Source of the DNA: Limnomonas spitsbergensis | Taxonomy: Eukaryota; Chlorophyta; Chlorophyceae; Chlamydomonadales | Reading direction: 5' to 3' | Length of the DNA stretch: 64,000 bases | Assembly (NCBI GenBank): GCA_037349105.1 | Contig: JAYJMM010000104.1 | Location: 2,080,001-2,144,000, forward strand | Shown: one piece after another, positions 22,201 to 27,406 of the stretch | How the letters are laid out: the number at the start of each line of letters is the position of its first letter | How positions within the stretch are numbered: position 1 is the first letter of the stretch | The notes under the pieces: generated by a model | The model's database searches: none | Told to the model about the DNA's origin: nothing | The model's input: only the letters and a program-made list of their open reading frames with translations | Made by a program: the position numbers and the translations under genes

Positions 22201-24330
22201 TCCCCAATATCCACATGCCTGGCAATATTTCCTGGCTGCAACCGCGCCTGGGTGCGACATATCCAACACTGGCACGTTGCCTTGGATGGCTGGAATTTTG
22301 GTGAATTTGGCTACCCCTGCCAGCTGCAGGACCATTTGCTGCTGCAGCTGCAGGTTCACCCTTGCCTGCTCCCTCTCGAGCCTCTTCATTTCCTGGTCGC
22401 TGGACTCCTGCCTGGCTCCTGGCCTGCGTCTGTCCACTCCTCCTGGTCCCGAATCAACTGATTCTGACCGCGACCTAGATCCTCCACCACCGCCCCTCGA
22501 TGGGCTGCGATCTGAATGGTATCTGTTGTGTCTGTAATAATCCTCCTCCTGATCATGATCTTCTCGTGATGGCTGCCTGCCTGCCCTTCCTGCAGAGCTT
22601 CTACTTCCCTCGGGTGGCAGCCGTTCTGATTCGCCTCTGCCTGGTCTGCTGTCAGAGCCAGGCCTCCAAGACTGCGCTCTGCCCGGCTCTGCCTGTCCCC
22701 TGGGCAGCTCCTGGTCTTGCTCATGCCTCACCCCTCTGCTGTGTTCCGCTGGTCCCCTGGGTTGCTCCTGGCTTTGCTGGCTTGGCTGTTCCCTGCCATC
22801 TGCCTGCTCTCTGGGCGGCTCCTGGCTATGCTGGCTTGGATGTTCCCTGCCGTCTGCCTGCCCTCTGGGCTGCTCCTGGCTATGCCGGTTTGGCTGTTCT
22901 CTGTTGTATGCCTGCCCCCTGGGCGGCTCCTGGCTCTGCCAACCTGGCTGCGTCCCGCCTGTGTAATTCCTGGCATAGGAATCAGACTGCGTTTCCTCTC
23001 TGGCTTCCTGCATTCTTGGACCACTGCTCCGTGCGCTGCCTGCAGGCTCATTCCTCCTGGCTCCACTTGCTGTGCCCGCCTGCCTGTTCCTCAGGAATTC
23101 CTTGATGTAATCCACCTGGGTTTCCTGGCATGTGTTCTCTTTGTCCTCGACTATGCGTAGCAACGCATAAGACTCTTGCCTGCTTGCTCTGCGTGTTGCT
23201 GTGCCTTGCTCTGCCATCCTGGCGAGTGATCGGCTAGTCAACTCCGCCCTTTCGCTGGCGGCTGGACTGCTGGCTCTGGGCGCTTCCCTGCCCCTTGGTC
23301 GCCCCCTGAGGCTTGGCTCGCTGCTGACCTCGAAGGCCTCTGATCTGAGTGCCGGGGTTGGCGCGGCTCTTGCCTGCTGCTGCCACCTTTGCACCTCCCT
23401 GAGCTCCTCCGGTCGCTGCACTGCTGTTTCAAATCCTTCCCATGCCTGGTCCTCCTCCTCTTCCGGCTCGGATCCAGGTTCCACTTGATTTCCTGTTACC
23501 TCGTTGCACCACTCGTCTGCGAAGGCCTTAACAGCCAGTGCTGCTTCGCGTCCCGCCCTTCCCTTGGACACCTGTCCAAGAGCGGCTAACAGCGTTGCCC
23601 TGTCCTGCCCTGTGTGGGGGATACCCAGCATGGCCTTTGTTGCCCATCCCCGCAGATGATGGGCCTTGAACTCCTCAATAGCTGCGACCTGGTCCTGGAA
23701 ATGCAGGAACGTCCTGGAGCAAACTTGCTTCCACAGATCCGTTGCCCACTGCAAAATTCCTGTCCAACCGATCGGCTGCATATGTACTTCTGACTCCTTT
23801 TCGCCGCACACTGCTCCCCCAGCCCTGGGGCGCTCTGGCTCACTCGGGCTGGTATCCTGCGCTCCTGATGGATCGTGAAAAAATCCTCGCAGGATTTCCT
23901 TGTGGCTGTCGTCTCTCTGCGTCAGGCTGCTAGATCCCTCCTTGGATTTCTGCACAGGTCTGCCCACACTGGGCGGAAACCTGGACAGCGGCGTCCCGTA
24001 GACTGTGGATCCAACTCCTCTTCTGACCAGCACCCTGCGCGGTCGCAGCTGCTGCCTTGGGCGCAGTCCTGTCTTAGACTGCTGCCCCTTCTCTTCTTGA
24101 ACTGGGTCTGACAGTTCTTCCTCGGATATTTGGTCAGCCCAGGGATTTCCTACCGGCACAGCTGACTTTTCCCTTTCCTTGCCGACCTGCGAGCTCTGCC
24201 TGCCCGCTGCTGGCTGGGGCTCAGCTTCCTCGTGTTTGACCCCTGCAGGCATACTCCTGGCCTCCATTTCCTCTGCTGGGCGGATTCTGCTGGGGCGTGG
24301 CCTTGGGCTCGCAGCTCTGCCGCGTGTCAC
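10210..24330 (-). CDS. Giant gypsy polyprotein with embedded C5-cytosine methyltransferase
   Basis: About 4,700 codons without a stop. Rough order by residue: charged low-complexity N-terminus with 18-residue repeats (about 460-525); capsid-like helical region (690-930); CCHC knuckle (1010-1024, CYQCGSTAHLARDC); protease-like site (1261-1273, ALMDSACS, with DSA for the usual DSG/DTG); second, variant knuckle (1541-1556); coiled coil (1665-1735); third CCHC (1940-1954); about 1,300 unrecognised residues; hydrophobic segment (3295-3316); reverse transcriptase (FIDD near 3640); RNase H (near 3800); C5-methyltransferase (about 4050-4400); integrase HHCC (4563-4600) and first two catalytic Asp. 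The frame opens at 24363; position 24330 is GTG, and the first ATG is near 24267. The last codons (10249-10210) come from the inserted LTR. The natural continuation is at 4274-3075. The long open frame argues for recent selection. Confidence 0.93.
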   Translation of the reverse strand: MTRGRAASPRPRPSRIRPAEEMEARSMPAGVKHEEAEPQPAAGRQSSQVGKEREKSAVPVGNPWADQISEEELSDPVQEEKGQQSKTGLRPRQQLRPRRVLVRRGVGSTVYGTPLSRFPPSVGRPVQKSKEGSSSLTQRDDSHKEILRGFFHDPSGAQDTSPSEPERPRAGGAVCGEKESEVHMQPIGWTGILQWATDLWKQVCSRTFLHFQDQVAAIEEFKAHHLRGWATKAMLGIPHTGQDRATLLAALGQVSKGRAGREAALAVKAFADEWCNEVTGNQVEPGSEPEEEEDQAWEGFETAVQRPEELREVQRWQQQARAAPTPALRSEAFEVSSEPSLRGRPRGREAPRASSPAASERAELTSRSLARMAEQGTATRRASRQESYALLRIVEDKENTCQETQVDYIKEFLRNRQAGTASGARRNEPAGSARSSGPRMQEAREETQSDSYARNYTGGTQPGWQSQEPPRGQAYNREQPNRHSQEQPRGQADGREHPSQHSQEPPREQADGREQPSQQSQEQPRGPAEHSRGVRHEQDQELPRGQAEPGRAQSWRPGSDSRPGRGESERLPPEGSRSSAGRAGRQPSREDHDQEEDYYRHNRYHSDRSPSRGGGGGSRSRSESVDSGPGGVDRRRPGARQESSDQEMKRLEREQARVNLQLQQQMVLQLAGVAKFTKIPAIQGNVPVLDMSHPGAVAARKYCQACGYWGSHNRLALSDDPPALAVVAGEIAGSCQSPSAMTMLVKSLVKLWDSKPASVGPLMVAIRAAPHAGDRAAREAERIRGMWVAPAEEQCCEASLLTLWIKVVQAEVGKPTSDERTAISNLRLGVKTTLDPDVKPEETVEAFAHRVLSTAELLQISRDAVDHFGRRHSVSHLFHDGLPALAKAKLSKFVMTVPGYLSMTDEDQIAVLTQQVVLWEKFALEMGDLGGASLKQMASGPGQGEAQSNRTRKERTGQWEMRTRLEGAGNPAGAAAAQQQRSDKPRGVTWADQSGAPNYSADGAAGAVKACYQCGSTAHLARDCRAPRPRDERRPTPLAADITAGQSRPQQQQYPLPPRPQQSQPAGRPYERNQNNRQYQRPGPGQGGQAQQAAHVSHLSSPTGQAEPEGWQQTMAEMLSESVALMTQVGLVPKSAGFKQAAHNARPRSFLPEPCPEEEPEQRLVEPASRKGAKRLVLSKLADDMSDIRLQVFKLNERLTALSFTTMPMGSEDHRGKASKGRQESKVVTAAPRLQYFKNDRSNLEQCVGLMVKGKVLVAQKALMDSACSCHVITVNIAEQLVAMGAELIRTDEKIRTTDNAGADLYGVLFIYVVYGYGGPNAIMEPTVVRVVKTPPDAYEHLVGNPEFLKYNGVLEAAGRLTLRPRDGPQTVRRVRDLTLPLVLASPAGGYQAAAVAWAGIRCGFAERERWPAARVEEEHEPLLQHAMATHAGAAMRTDQKVGQSRGTAAGAGRSTADAGRSSREDPQETLPRPRQCGQTQAAVPREGKVGAKAAASLSGQAAAQAVATAELAMALTAESRPEYEKEVIRRCMETSPRYPCVLCGEPGQHSTEECEQRIREILQKPAAGPAAQGTSPGAKGRVGFGGAAAARAASAGPSRHSEAQVPGKGERAGAADGGVREDAPAAAEGTQGITANRGQEEPVGREEREVSEESEEEEVHDRRTPKYIRVLRLQQQVELLQHDVKAREELLYRQAAATIEYLRLQQVRWTGLQDANIRLTEVQRQYILRADQLRALYVNLGSQQTGEQLQSAIPGDPALAEHMAAMFQTAKEFAEEDESLSQEKLQDQEQQATGQQEPGGSGGARQASRETRVRHRGATPDDAVHTVARERSRSAQRARSAERRGAVPTPEARTQRPDRDDSFDRPSGRRQQSPSGNRGSQPRGRSQERGTGSHARPYQLEQRMQDRGGTSNQSPPGRAQAGRSVMGGQRNVLGPRDGGVCFNCQKPGHFASACPEQGEASQPGDSSRFDRSRAAGGPERSWGVRGPGRSQEASEDSMRRAYEAAKEVSFEEWKRQQETAGPSELPGPPGRPGPAGQSYNSRWVSQERHTCMMSVHEGFGQNAAARGVSYQAAAMPVTFQVVPEGQVAQQRHHWQMVVEALAMNHYGTRPAGSARSMAHAVEFLRNLQQRGCPAPCEGWPGILQQFLDKEWDIYNDQMDEFERIEQEAGLQHRVDGWETSSSEDGTNDSEEGHEPQAPVAASEEEAAMPCPGTPEGNADTGVGVAVAAAGTRNGLSRQDHHPGAKGAAAMSPEDTTAGAVRTHHSTTSRSSAARWEEEDRGLQSSRSRGERPAAGNEDSQFIQAGTGRRGRSGSRGRARPEPDLPRLPESRCFVQWYRLGEEMPEASSSEAMITLPAQSKDGLCRLQNHRLLEDRSHTCVNIAAAMQAVARLIFPWDAVTAVLLGAALKGFIQPSTRMEVYMQRGWSRHPIYASCVSEMVELAVKEGITAVAAADRAHPDVPDSARTEGAWQGAQPGFMRTPWAEDCVHQLMEHSALRDRAFYVPVQALREHGRGDRPEDGAHSGAGLCHADRPRRCEATVEASVTIPRIVAGQAVPWGMDPGEARAAIPVQQLVTYYYEELEEGEMPVSAAWIHMHASRDDMPVFLFARCEGNVAITRCASVDEAEFHAHTHARGADPATWAVMLMALQRVLLPGQLSAAMRHVWGVDDQWAPLEMTDCPTWPYGAQRSPADGPMWEDEEEFARSPFAVERLEACVHQWVRWERRAWRDNRASSAVPYWQANGMTVQLWRQAHPAGVRTLHPLFRGAGADTYMEELEELRTQPVPGRWMVGRWGSHHWDPASITDGPIQDTYQEPTEQGHVAFVTTLGATASSWEWLEPMEDMEVSALEAETGDWAEPQTVPDSASHEDRGLLEEENEDPSEGPPSLVQDSESEDEWGADRSPCPARISLTRADTGDADGMEEPASAGPGPGSPVWGREEDLVQLRQEWMREVAQEQAAMEERRTRRAEIERSSKAALEETAHKVTVGVNPQLAADQCAGEPKGAAAGKANGRSPGDAQISPPAQAAAREPWGDPAAYSTERWVAVLRHFVDELDVLRRQEMGQQEASQEASLVFRLRMLPQPDPNPRMGGYSRAVRELQEELTERISALNRMGAKGVDTQQPSDSRSSQACTSRGEALARRAASARATLRQGCGPEEPAGAGSSTTVQRAIHRQERLAQGSTGQIPRAGPERAGEAWTDAAELRGKKSKKARRRAGKAQRAAEDRNRGSRPGMDCPVLPLRISQVDLEITWASGQQRPAQSAEPGAQPAEHLPQKPTRQIPACRGLLTCTAFKGILTGALQLILVWLLLSVCVPGARATGQGVRGGGFTAGQGAFVSGQEAAAKLSSGWLRPPAVIPMGGASRRGACSQQESWQSGSDTGREEPPAEDDPQAAEMIDMFQPGGVVEPPAEYVKTKEGWLLGQHPDFTAAQQESLEQSLRDRQGAFAYSMEDLPGYCGTQGEFTLALEDEVSSCFQKSRDMPPPKAAIFKEKCQPMIQAGIIVKVPQGGPIKFAANSVVAAKKSAETGEWTDHRIAHDMRRLNLRTAKQEFAIPRMETIFQNLGTAKIFSKVDLRSGFMQIPIKVEDQPKTAFWMGPELWMYTKLNFGLRNGPPFFQRMMEEEIARAGLSAFCVAFIDDLLVYSDTPAEHIRHVELMLDMLHSVGLRAHPDKSLFGCATVEYLGHNVSAQGLTPHAAKIAAVMALPEPTSVKNIQEVMGFLNFYRCYIPDFSKKAACINALLVKGVPFVWGPEQSQAFQLIKTEMCEGGRVLRRPDYSGTGPDGKGPPRPFLLYTDFSKQGIGAVLGQCDDSGREYMVACTSRSLNKSERNYSSFQGEMLAAVYAARTYRHMLFRCKVHLITDHEPLTYLMDNQTLVGQHARWALMLQELDITIVHRSGACHQNADIPSRSPLPSSADRTGARLDTAAPEPAAQEGAGGKQVALLTGLGRVNQWHADQMVRMAQEGRRRVQILRAAEAAYVTAPVGQEISSAATDDDEQAQPVSTAEQAFSNRERARTMISDVLADLPRVTPPHSHAGLDTACLSGGAVRAMETKGVVLFEPFGGMCSGLEMVLRAGIPVVQYLYADISEEVREIAGGRLVQLHRRYPQLFPVKAFDKAFRALPQDVYAITAKHLQEAGAQEGRQWFMVAGWECQDLSSAGKGRGLEGERSKSFFPLVKLLGTLQFMQGPRPPAYLIENVAMQLNQKSVKASVEAFQEVCRILGTPALFDAAQVGSYAHRTRNYWGNIAPAADIEFVIRASTRPHEGIVDDILDKGSKAQVVSCPDNGGYRINVTGQPRKVLPCLMATPSSYAFRNGQNGMVYRPMGDLQEPNANELERAMGYAVGSTLPRPDFPEAARRAALGRSMDSWALSAWLSVALECAKIMPAELTRRAKLPGQDRDPALGATLMSSHYALATAGNACSGSGEAAASYRQCLGESAAADWADAAQEPGGNASAEQVDVGIKVPRETESEKDQPGCPAGPSARVDVWADEPVLRFLREKTYVQGTELGEQTRIQRRAAPFQWESERGGVLMRLMPDGRRCVVPRPEDRLAVIQTAHAGTGHFGSHRTAFMVMQQHWWRGLRAAVKKAVQECGVCDRARASTFNHIQPNLHPLPIEGLFFRWGVDLCGPFTTTSRGNRFVMVCVEHYSKWVELIPIPSKASDVTALAFFQNVVARFGGCAEVVTDQGTDEVIYCPGGDKDY
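11130..12180 (-). other. C5-cytosine DNA methyltransferase domain inside the polyprotein
   Basis: The domain lies between RNase H and integrase. Motif I (cofactor binding) is LFEPFGGMCSGLEMVLRAG (about 12110-12160). Motif IV holds the catalytic Cys in GWECQDLSSAGKGRGL (about 11830-11875); the usual PCQ is ECQ here. Motif VI is YLIENVA, with the conserved ENV. Motif VIII is represented by HRTRNYWGN. Motifs IX-X appear as ELERAMGYAVGS and RRAALGRSMDSWALSAWL near 11200-11330. Order and spacing fit a full catalytic domain that would transfer a methyl group from S-adenosylmethionine to cytosine. The Pro-to-Glu change next to the catalytic Cys is unusual and could affect activity or specificity. 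I cannot place it in a DNMT subfamily by eye. Confidence 0.88.
14381..14450 (-). other. Hydrophobic, signal-anchor-like segment before the reverse transcriptase
   Basis: The polyprotein contains GALQLILVWLLLSVCVPG followed by ARATG, which looks like a membrane helix or signal peptide with an Ala-x-Ala cleavage site. It sits about 100 residues before the reverse transcriptase. Such segments are not normal in gypsy pol. It may be a membrane-targeting piece or a remnant of an acquired gene. Confidence 0.6.
22764..22940 (-). repeat. 54-bp in-frame tandem repeat in gag-like region
   Basis: About 3.3 copies of a 54-bp unit encode an 18-residue repeat of the type SQEQPRGQADGREHPSQH. Copies differ by a few bases. 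The length is a multiple of three, so the frame survives copy-number change. Confidence 0.85.
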
Positions 24331-24715
24331 AGCTCTGTGACACCTCTGTTGCTTGATCCAAAATCAGCTCTGGTGTTCCAGCCTGAGTCTGCCACTGCTC
24401 GAATTCCAGGCTGCCCCTGAAATCGGCGGGCACTGGACCCCCTCGGCCGATGCCTTTGCGCGTCACCAGCGCTGAGCCGTCTGCCTGCGCCCCTGCCTCT
24501 CTGGGCGGTACGCGACCCGGTTCTGGCACCTTGCAGTTTCCAGTGGGCGGTTCCACTGGCCCTGCCAGCTTCGCCGCCACCAACAGTGCTTCTGCAGCCA
24601 GCTCATCACTAGCCTCCATCAGGTTTACACCCGGCTCCAGCCCCCTCAGACGCCCACTTCTCCGTTGGGCGTCAGGGTGCTGGTGCCTATCGGGATTTAG
24701 ATCTACGTCTGTCAT
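24221..24715 (-). CDS. Small leader ORF overlapping the start of the giant polyprotein
   Basis: A 164-codon frame with a true ATG at 24713-24715. It overlaps the giant frame by about 140 bases (24221-24363), and a +1 shift relative to it would enter the giant frame. The product is hydrophilic, rich in Gly, Glu and Pro, with no recognised domain. Since the giant frame has no ATG at its upstream edge, this may be the true N-terminus, joined by frameshifting, or a short independent leader. The shift could also be a mutation in this copy. Confidence 0.5.
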   Translation of the reverse strand: MTDVDLNPDRHQHPDAQRRSGRLRGLEPGVNLMEASDELAAEALLVAAKLAGPVEPPTGNCKVPEPGRVPPREAGAQADGSALVTRKGIGRGGPVPADFRGSLEFEQWQTQAGTPELILDQATEVSQSCDTRQSCEPKATPQQNPPSRGNGGQEYACRGQTRGS

Positions 24716-25408
24716 TCTTCAGGCAATTAACGAACCGCACGGTCCTGCAAGCGTGCTGGCGACACCCTCTACAAGATCTGCTAACGCTAGGCTTCTGCCC
24801 CCTTGTTCCTACTGCAATCTGGTGAGGCCTTTGCAAGTCAAGATTGGATGGCAGGTACAGCACTATGCAGGAAAGGCCTCGCCTTCCCGCTTTTCTGCTC
24901 ACTAGTTTCGATCTGGCGGAATCCTCCTTCGCCCTTTCAGTTCTTCCCACCTTGCTGGCCGGGCTGCTTCTAGATGTCTCACGTCCTGCGTGGATGTCAC
25001 ACGCCCTGCGTGGATGTTGCCTTTTGCGTAGTGTCCGCTCAGCTCTGCGTTCCTGCGGGGATCCTTTGGCACACCCACAAGATTTCAAACTTGGATGTTC
25101 TATCCACAAGTTTACTTCTGTCAATGATGAGAAATTGGATCCACCTGATCTCAATCCGCAGTCACACAGGGAATTATCTGCTGGGTGTATAAATCCACAG
25201 CCAGATCTTCAAGCCACTTCTGGACTCAGCACCAAGCTGCCACGCTCAGTGATTCTCAGAGTTTAACTTGGCAATCTCTCTCTGGAGATTACCACAGCAA
25301 AGTGCAGTTCAAATGCTGTCCAAGGTCGTTTGTATGCAAACAAATTTCCAATTCGCTGCACAAGCACCTTTAGCAGGAATTGGCAAATTGAGCTGATCAG
25401 GCTAAATC
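24716..25408. other. Non-coding region upstream of the giant element
   Basis: No gene is recognised. As the 5' side of the minus-strand element it should hold its leader and perhaps LTR. A 20-bp duplication is visible near 24977-25016, with TCCTGCGTGGATGT and CCCTGCGTGGATGT spaced 20 bp apart. Confidence 0.5.
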
Positions 25409-25860
25409 TACTTCGTCCCTTTCTAAAGGACACGCGATGTGCGCTTCAGGTCCGTGGCGGACTTCTTTCCTCACGGCAGTGATGGACGCCTACGGGCAGG
25501 CTCAGTGACTATTCACTGGCTGCGAGTGCTCTTCGAGTTAAGCAGCGGGCTGGTTATTTGTGTATATAGCAATTGACTTAGGGGCATAGGCCTTCTGGCC
25601 GTCTGGTCGCGAACCAGCCGGGCTATGTTAAGGGCACTTACCGCGTATCACGCGGAGAGATGGACGGGGCGTAGACTGCGTACTTCTTCTTCTGCAGGGA
25701 CTCGTTTCTCTTACTGGGGTACTTGTCTCCAGCTAGTTCAGCGGAGGCTGAGCTAGGCTTGACTCGAATTAAGGTACTGACTTATGTGTAAGCTGTAGGT
25801 CTCGAAGACGTCCGGTGCTTGTTACAAATAGAGGTCTGTCCTTTAGAAAGGGACGAAGTA
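25409..25860. mobile_element. Stowaway-like MITE (TIR element with TA ends)
   Basis: A 452-bp segment has perfect 24-bp inverted ends (25409-25432 and 25837-25860). They begin TACTTCGTCCCTTTC and are mirrored at the other end as GAAAGGGACGAAGTA. The outermost TA on each side fits a TA target duplication as made by Tc1/mariner-type transposases. The ends resemble the plant Stowaway start (TACTCCCTCCGT). There is no transposase gene inside, so it is non-autonomous. Confidence 0.8.
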
Positions 25861-27406
25861 ACTAGCCAAGGCAATTGCCGGGATACAGGGACCCGGCAGG
25901 CCCAATACAGAGTACGGTAGAACCTGTCAAACTTATCCTGCGTAAGCGGGTTTCTAGGTCTCAGCTCAAATCCGAAGACTCCGCAGAGAAGCTGCGGAGT
26001 CACCGATGACGCTAACTGCGGTCTAAACGGTTCTGTCACGTATACTGTAATATACTGTGACAATTGGTACTATTGCTACATATTGTGTTGGCCTGCCTTG
26101 ATGAACACAAGCTTTGGAATACCGGTATGTTAAATGCATAAAACCAATAATGGAGTTACTTGTAAGGGACAAAACGCTGTCACAGCATTACTGGTTACCA
26201 CGTTACCGCAGCTAATTGGAACTTTGGAAGCTGTGGAAGCTGTTGTCCTAAACAGGTGACATTAAAAATACATACCAGTGATACCAGTATGACTTGGAAG
26301 TGGAACTGGTGTGCAACTGTGCTACACCTGCTTCGCAACATAGACAGATTTCACAATTGTTTTCATAGGAGGCGCCAGGGTTGATAGATCATGATACCTC
26401 GAGCCTTAATGGGAACTTTGGATGCTTGCAATCCTATAACGATCTAGAGCCGAGTATGACGGTTGATTGTAGGAGGGAAGTCGATGCTCTCAGGTACTTG
26501 ATGGGAGGTATGCTTCGAGGAGTCATGCAAATCAGGTGGACGATTTACTTGTGGCCTCAATAATGGCCGTGAATGAGTGGTTTGGTGCAGTTGGTGGTGG
26601 ATAAACCAGGACTATCATTAAATAGCTGGACGAAGTCGGATAAGGAAGAAGAGGATCAGTGACAAGACTCGATCTGGAACCCTGGATCTGGAATGCCGAT
26701 TGCCTTGGATTGCTGTTAATGCTGCCTGTCTGGAAATGCCGGATGGCAGGGATTGCTTTACAAGGTGATTAAGATTACGGTAGGTATCATGTTTTTAAGT
26801 AAGAAAGAAAAATGCCTGGAGAGAGCCCCTGGAGAGAGCCAGGCAGCTTCTTATCCTAAGTAAATAATGTTACACTTCTGGGCCATGCACAAGAAGGCTC
26901 CTTATCCTTAGGCCTTAGTAGTAGTCGATCAAAGTGTGAACGCTCCCAAACATGGAATCCTGGAATCTGGCAAAGAAACAGCCAGCACACCAAGCAATAC
27001 TCTGCCTGATACGTGCGGTGCAGTCATACGTCATGATAGCTGTTGCGGTAGAGCGCTACATCTGTTGATTCACAGCGCATTACAAAGGATATATTGCATA
27101 ATAAGAGAAAACCCTCTACTGTCCTTATTAACCTGCTGCCGGGGAAAGAAATTTGAAGCAGCCGGGGCCACTGTAAATTCCGGATGATTTCCAGCATTCA
27201 GGACTGCAATTTGCACATGAACACTTTTCCCATCCCGCCCCCCTGCTTGACACGGCCGCGGCCGTCTCTGACCTGAGCAGATTGGATGTACGGCATGTTT
27301 GAAAATAGTCAGCATCGGGGTCAGCTCAAACGACTCGACAACGAAATCCACGCCGCATTCTCTTTTTCAAAAACACATCGAGCAATACATCATACCGTGA
27401 ATATCC
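25861..27406. other. No recognised gene
   Basis: AT-richer sequence with only short, overlapping open frames. It contains a perfect hairpin (25977-26001), the duplicated phrase CCTGGAGAGAGCC near 26816-26843, and possibly an upstream exon of the next gene around 27290-27380 (short coding-like stretch RGQLKRLDNEIHAAF), which I cannot join with confidence. Confidence 0.5.
25977..26001. repeat. Perfect hairpin, 10-bp stem
   Basis: GACTCCGCAG, loop AGAAG, then CTGCGGAGTC. No T-run follows, so it is not an obvious terminator. It may be part of a small mobile element. Confidence 0.85.

Larger units (their letters stand above)
3075..24715 (-). mobile_element. Giant Ty3/gypsy-like retrotransposon (interrupted), minimum extent
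   Basis: The coding part runs from 24715 down to 3075 and is split by the 5975-bp chromovirus. Without it about 15.7 kb of coding sequence remain, roughly three times a standard gypsy pol-plus-gag. Domain order (RT, RNase H, integrase) is gypsy-like. Outer ends are not defined: no matching LTR pair was found between the left flank (2187-3074) and the right flank (24716-26400). Confidence 0.85.

Noticed and set aside
10505..23933. Many plus-strand open frames across the giant element
   Set aside because: They are shadows of the GC-rich minus-strand polyprotein and carry no domains.
25977..26001. Rho-independent terminator
   Set aside because: No T-run follows and the setting is a eukaryotic nuclear genome.
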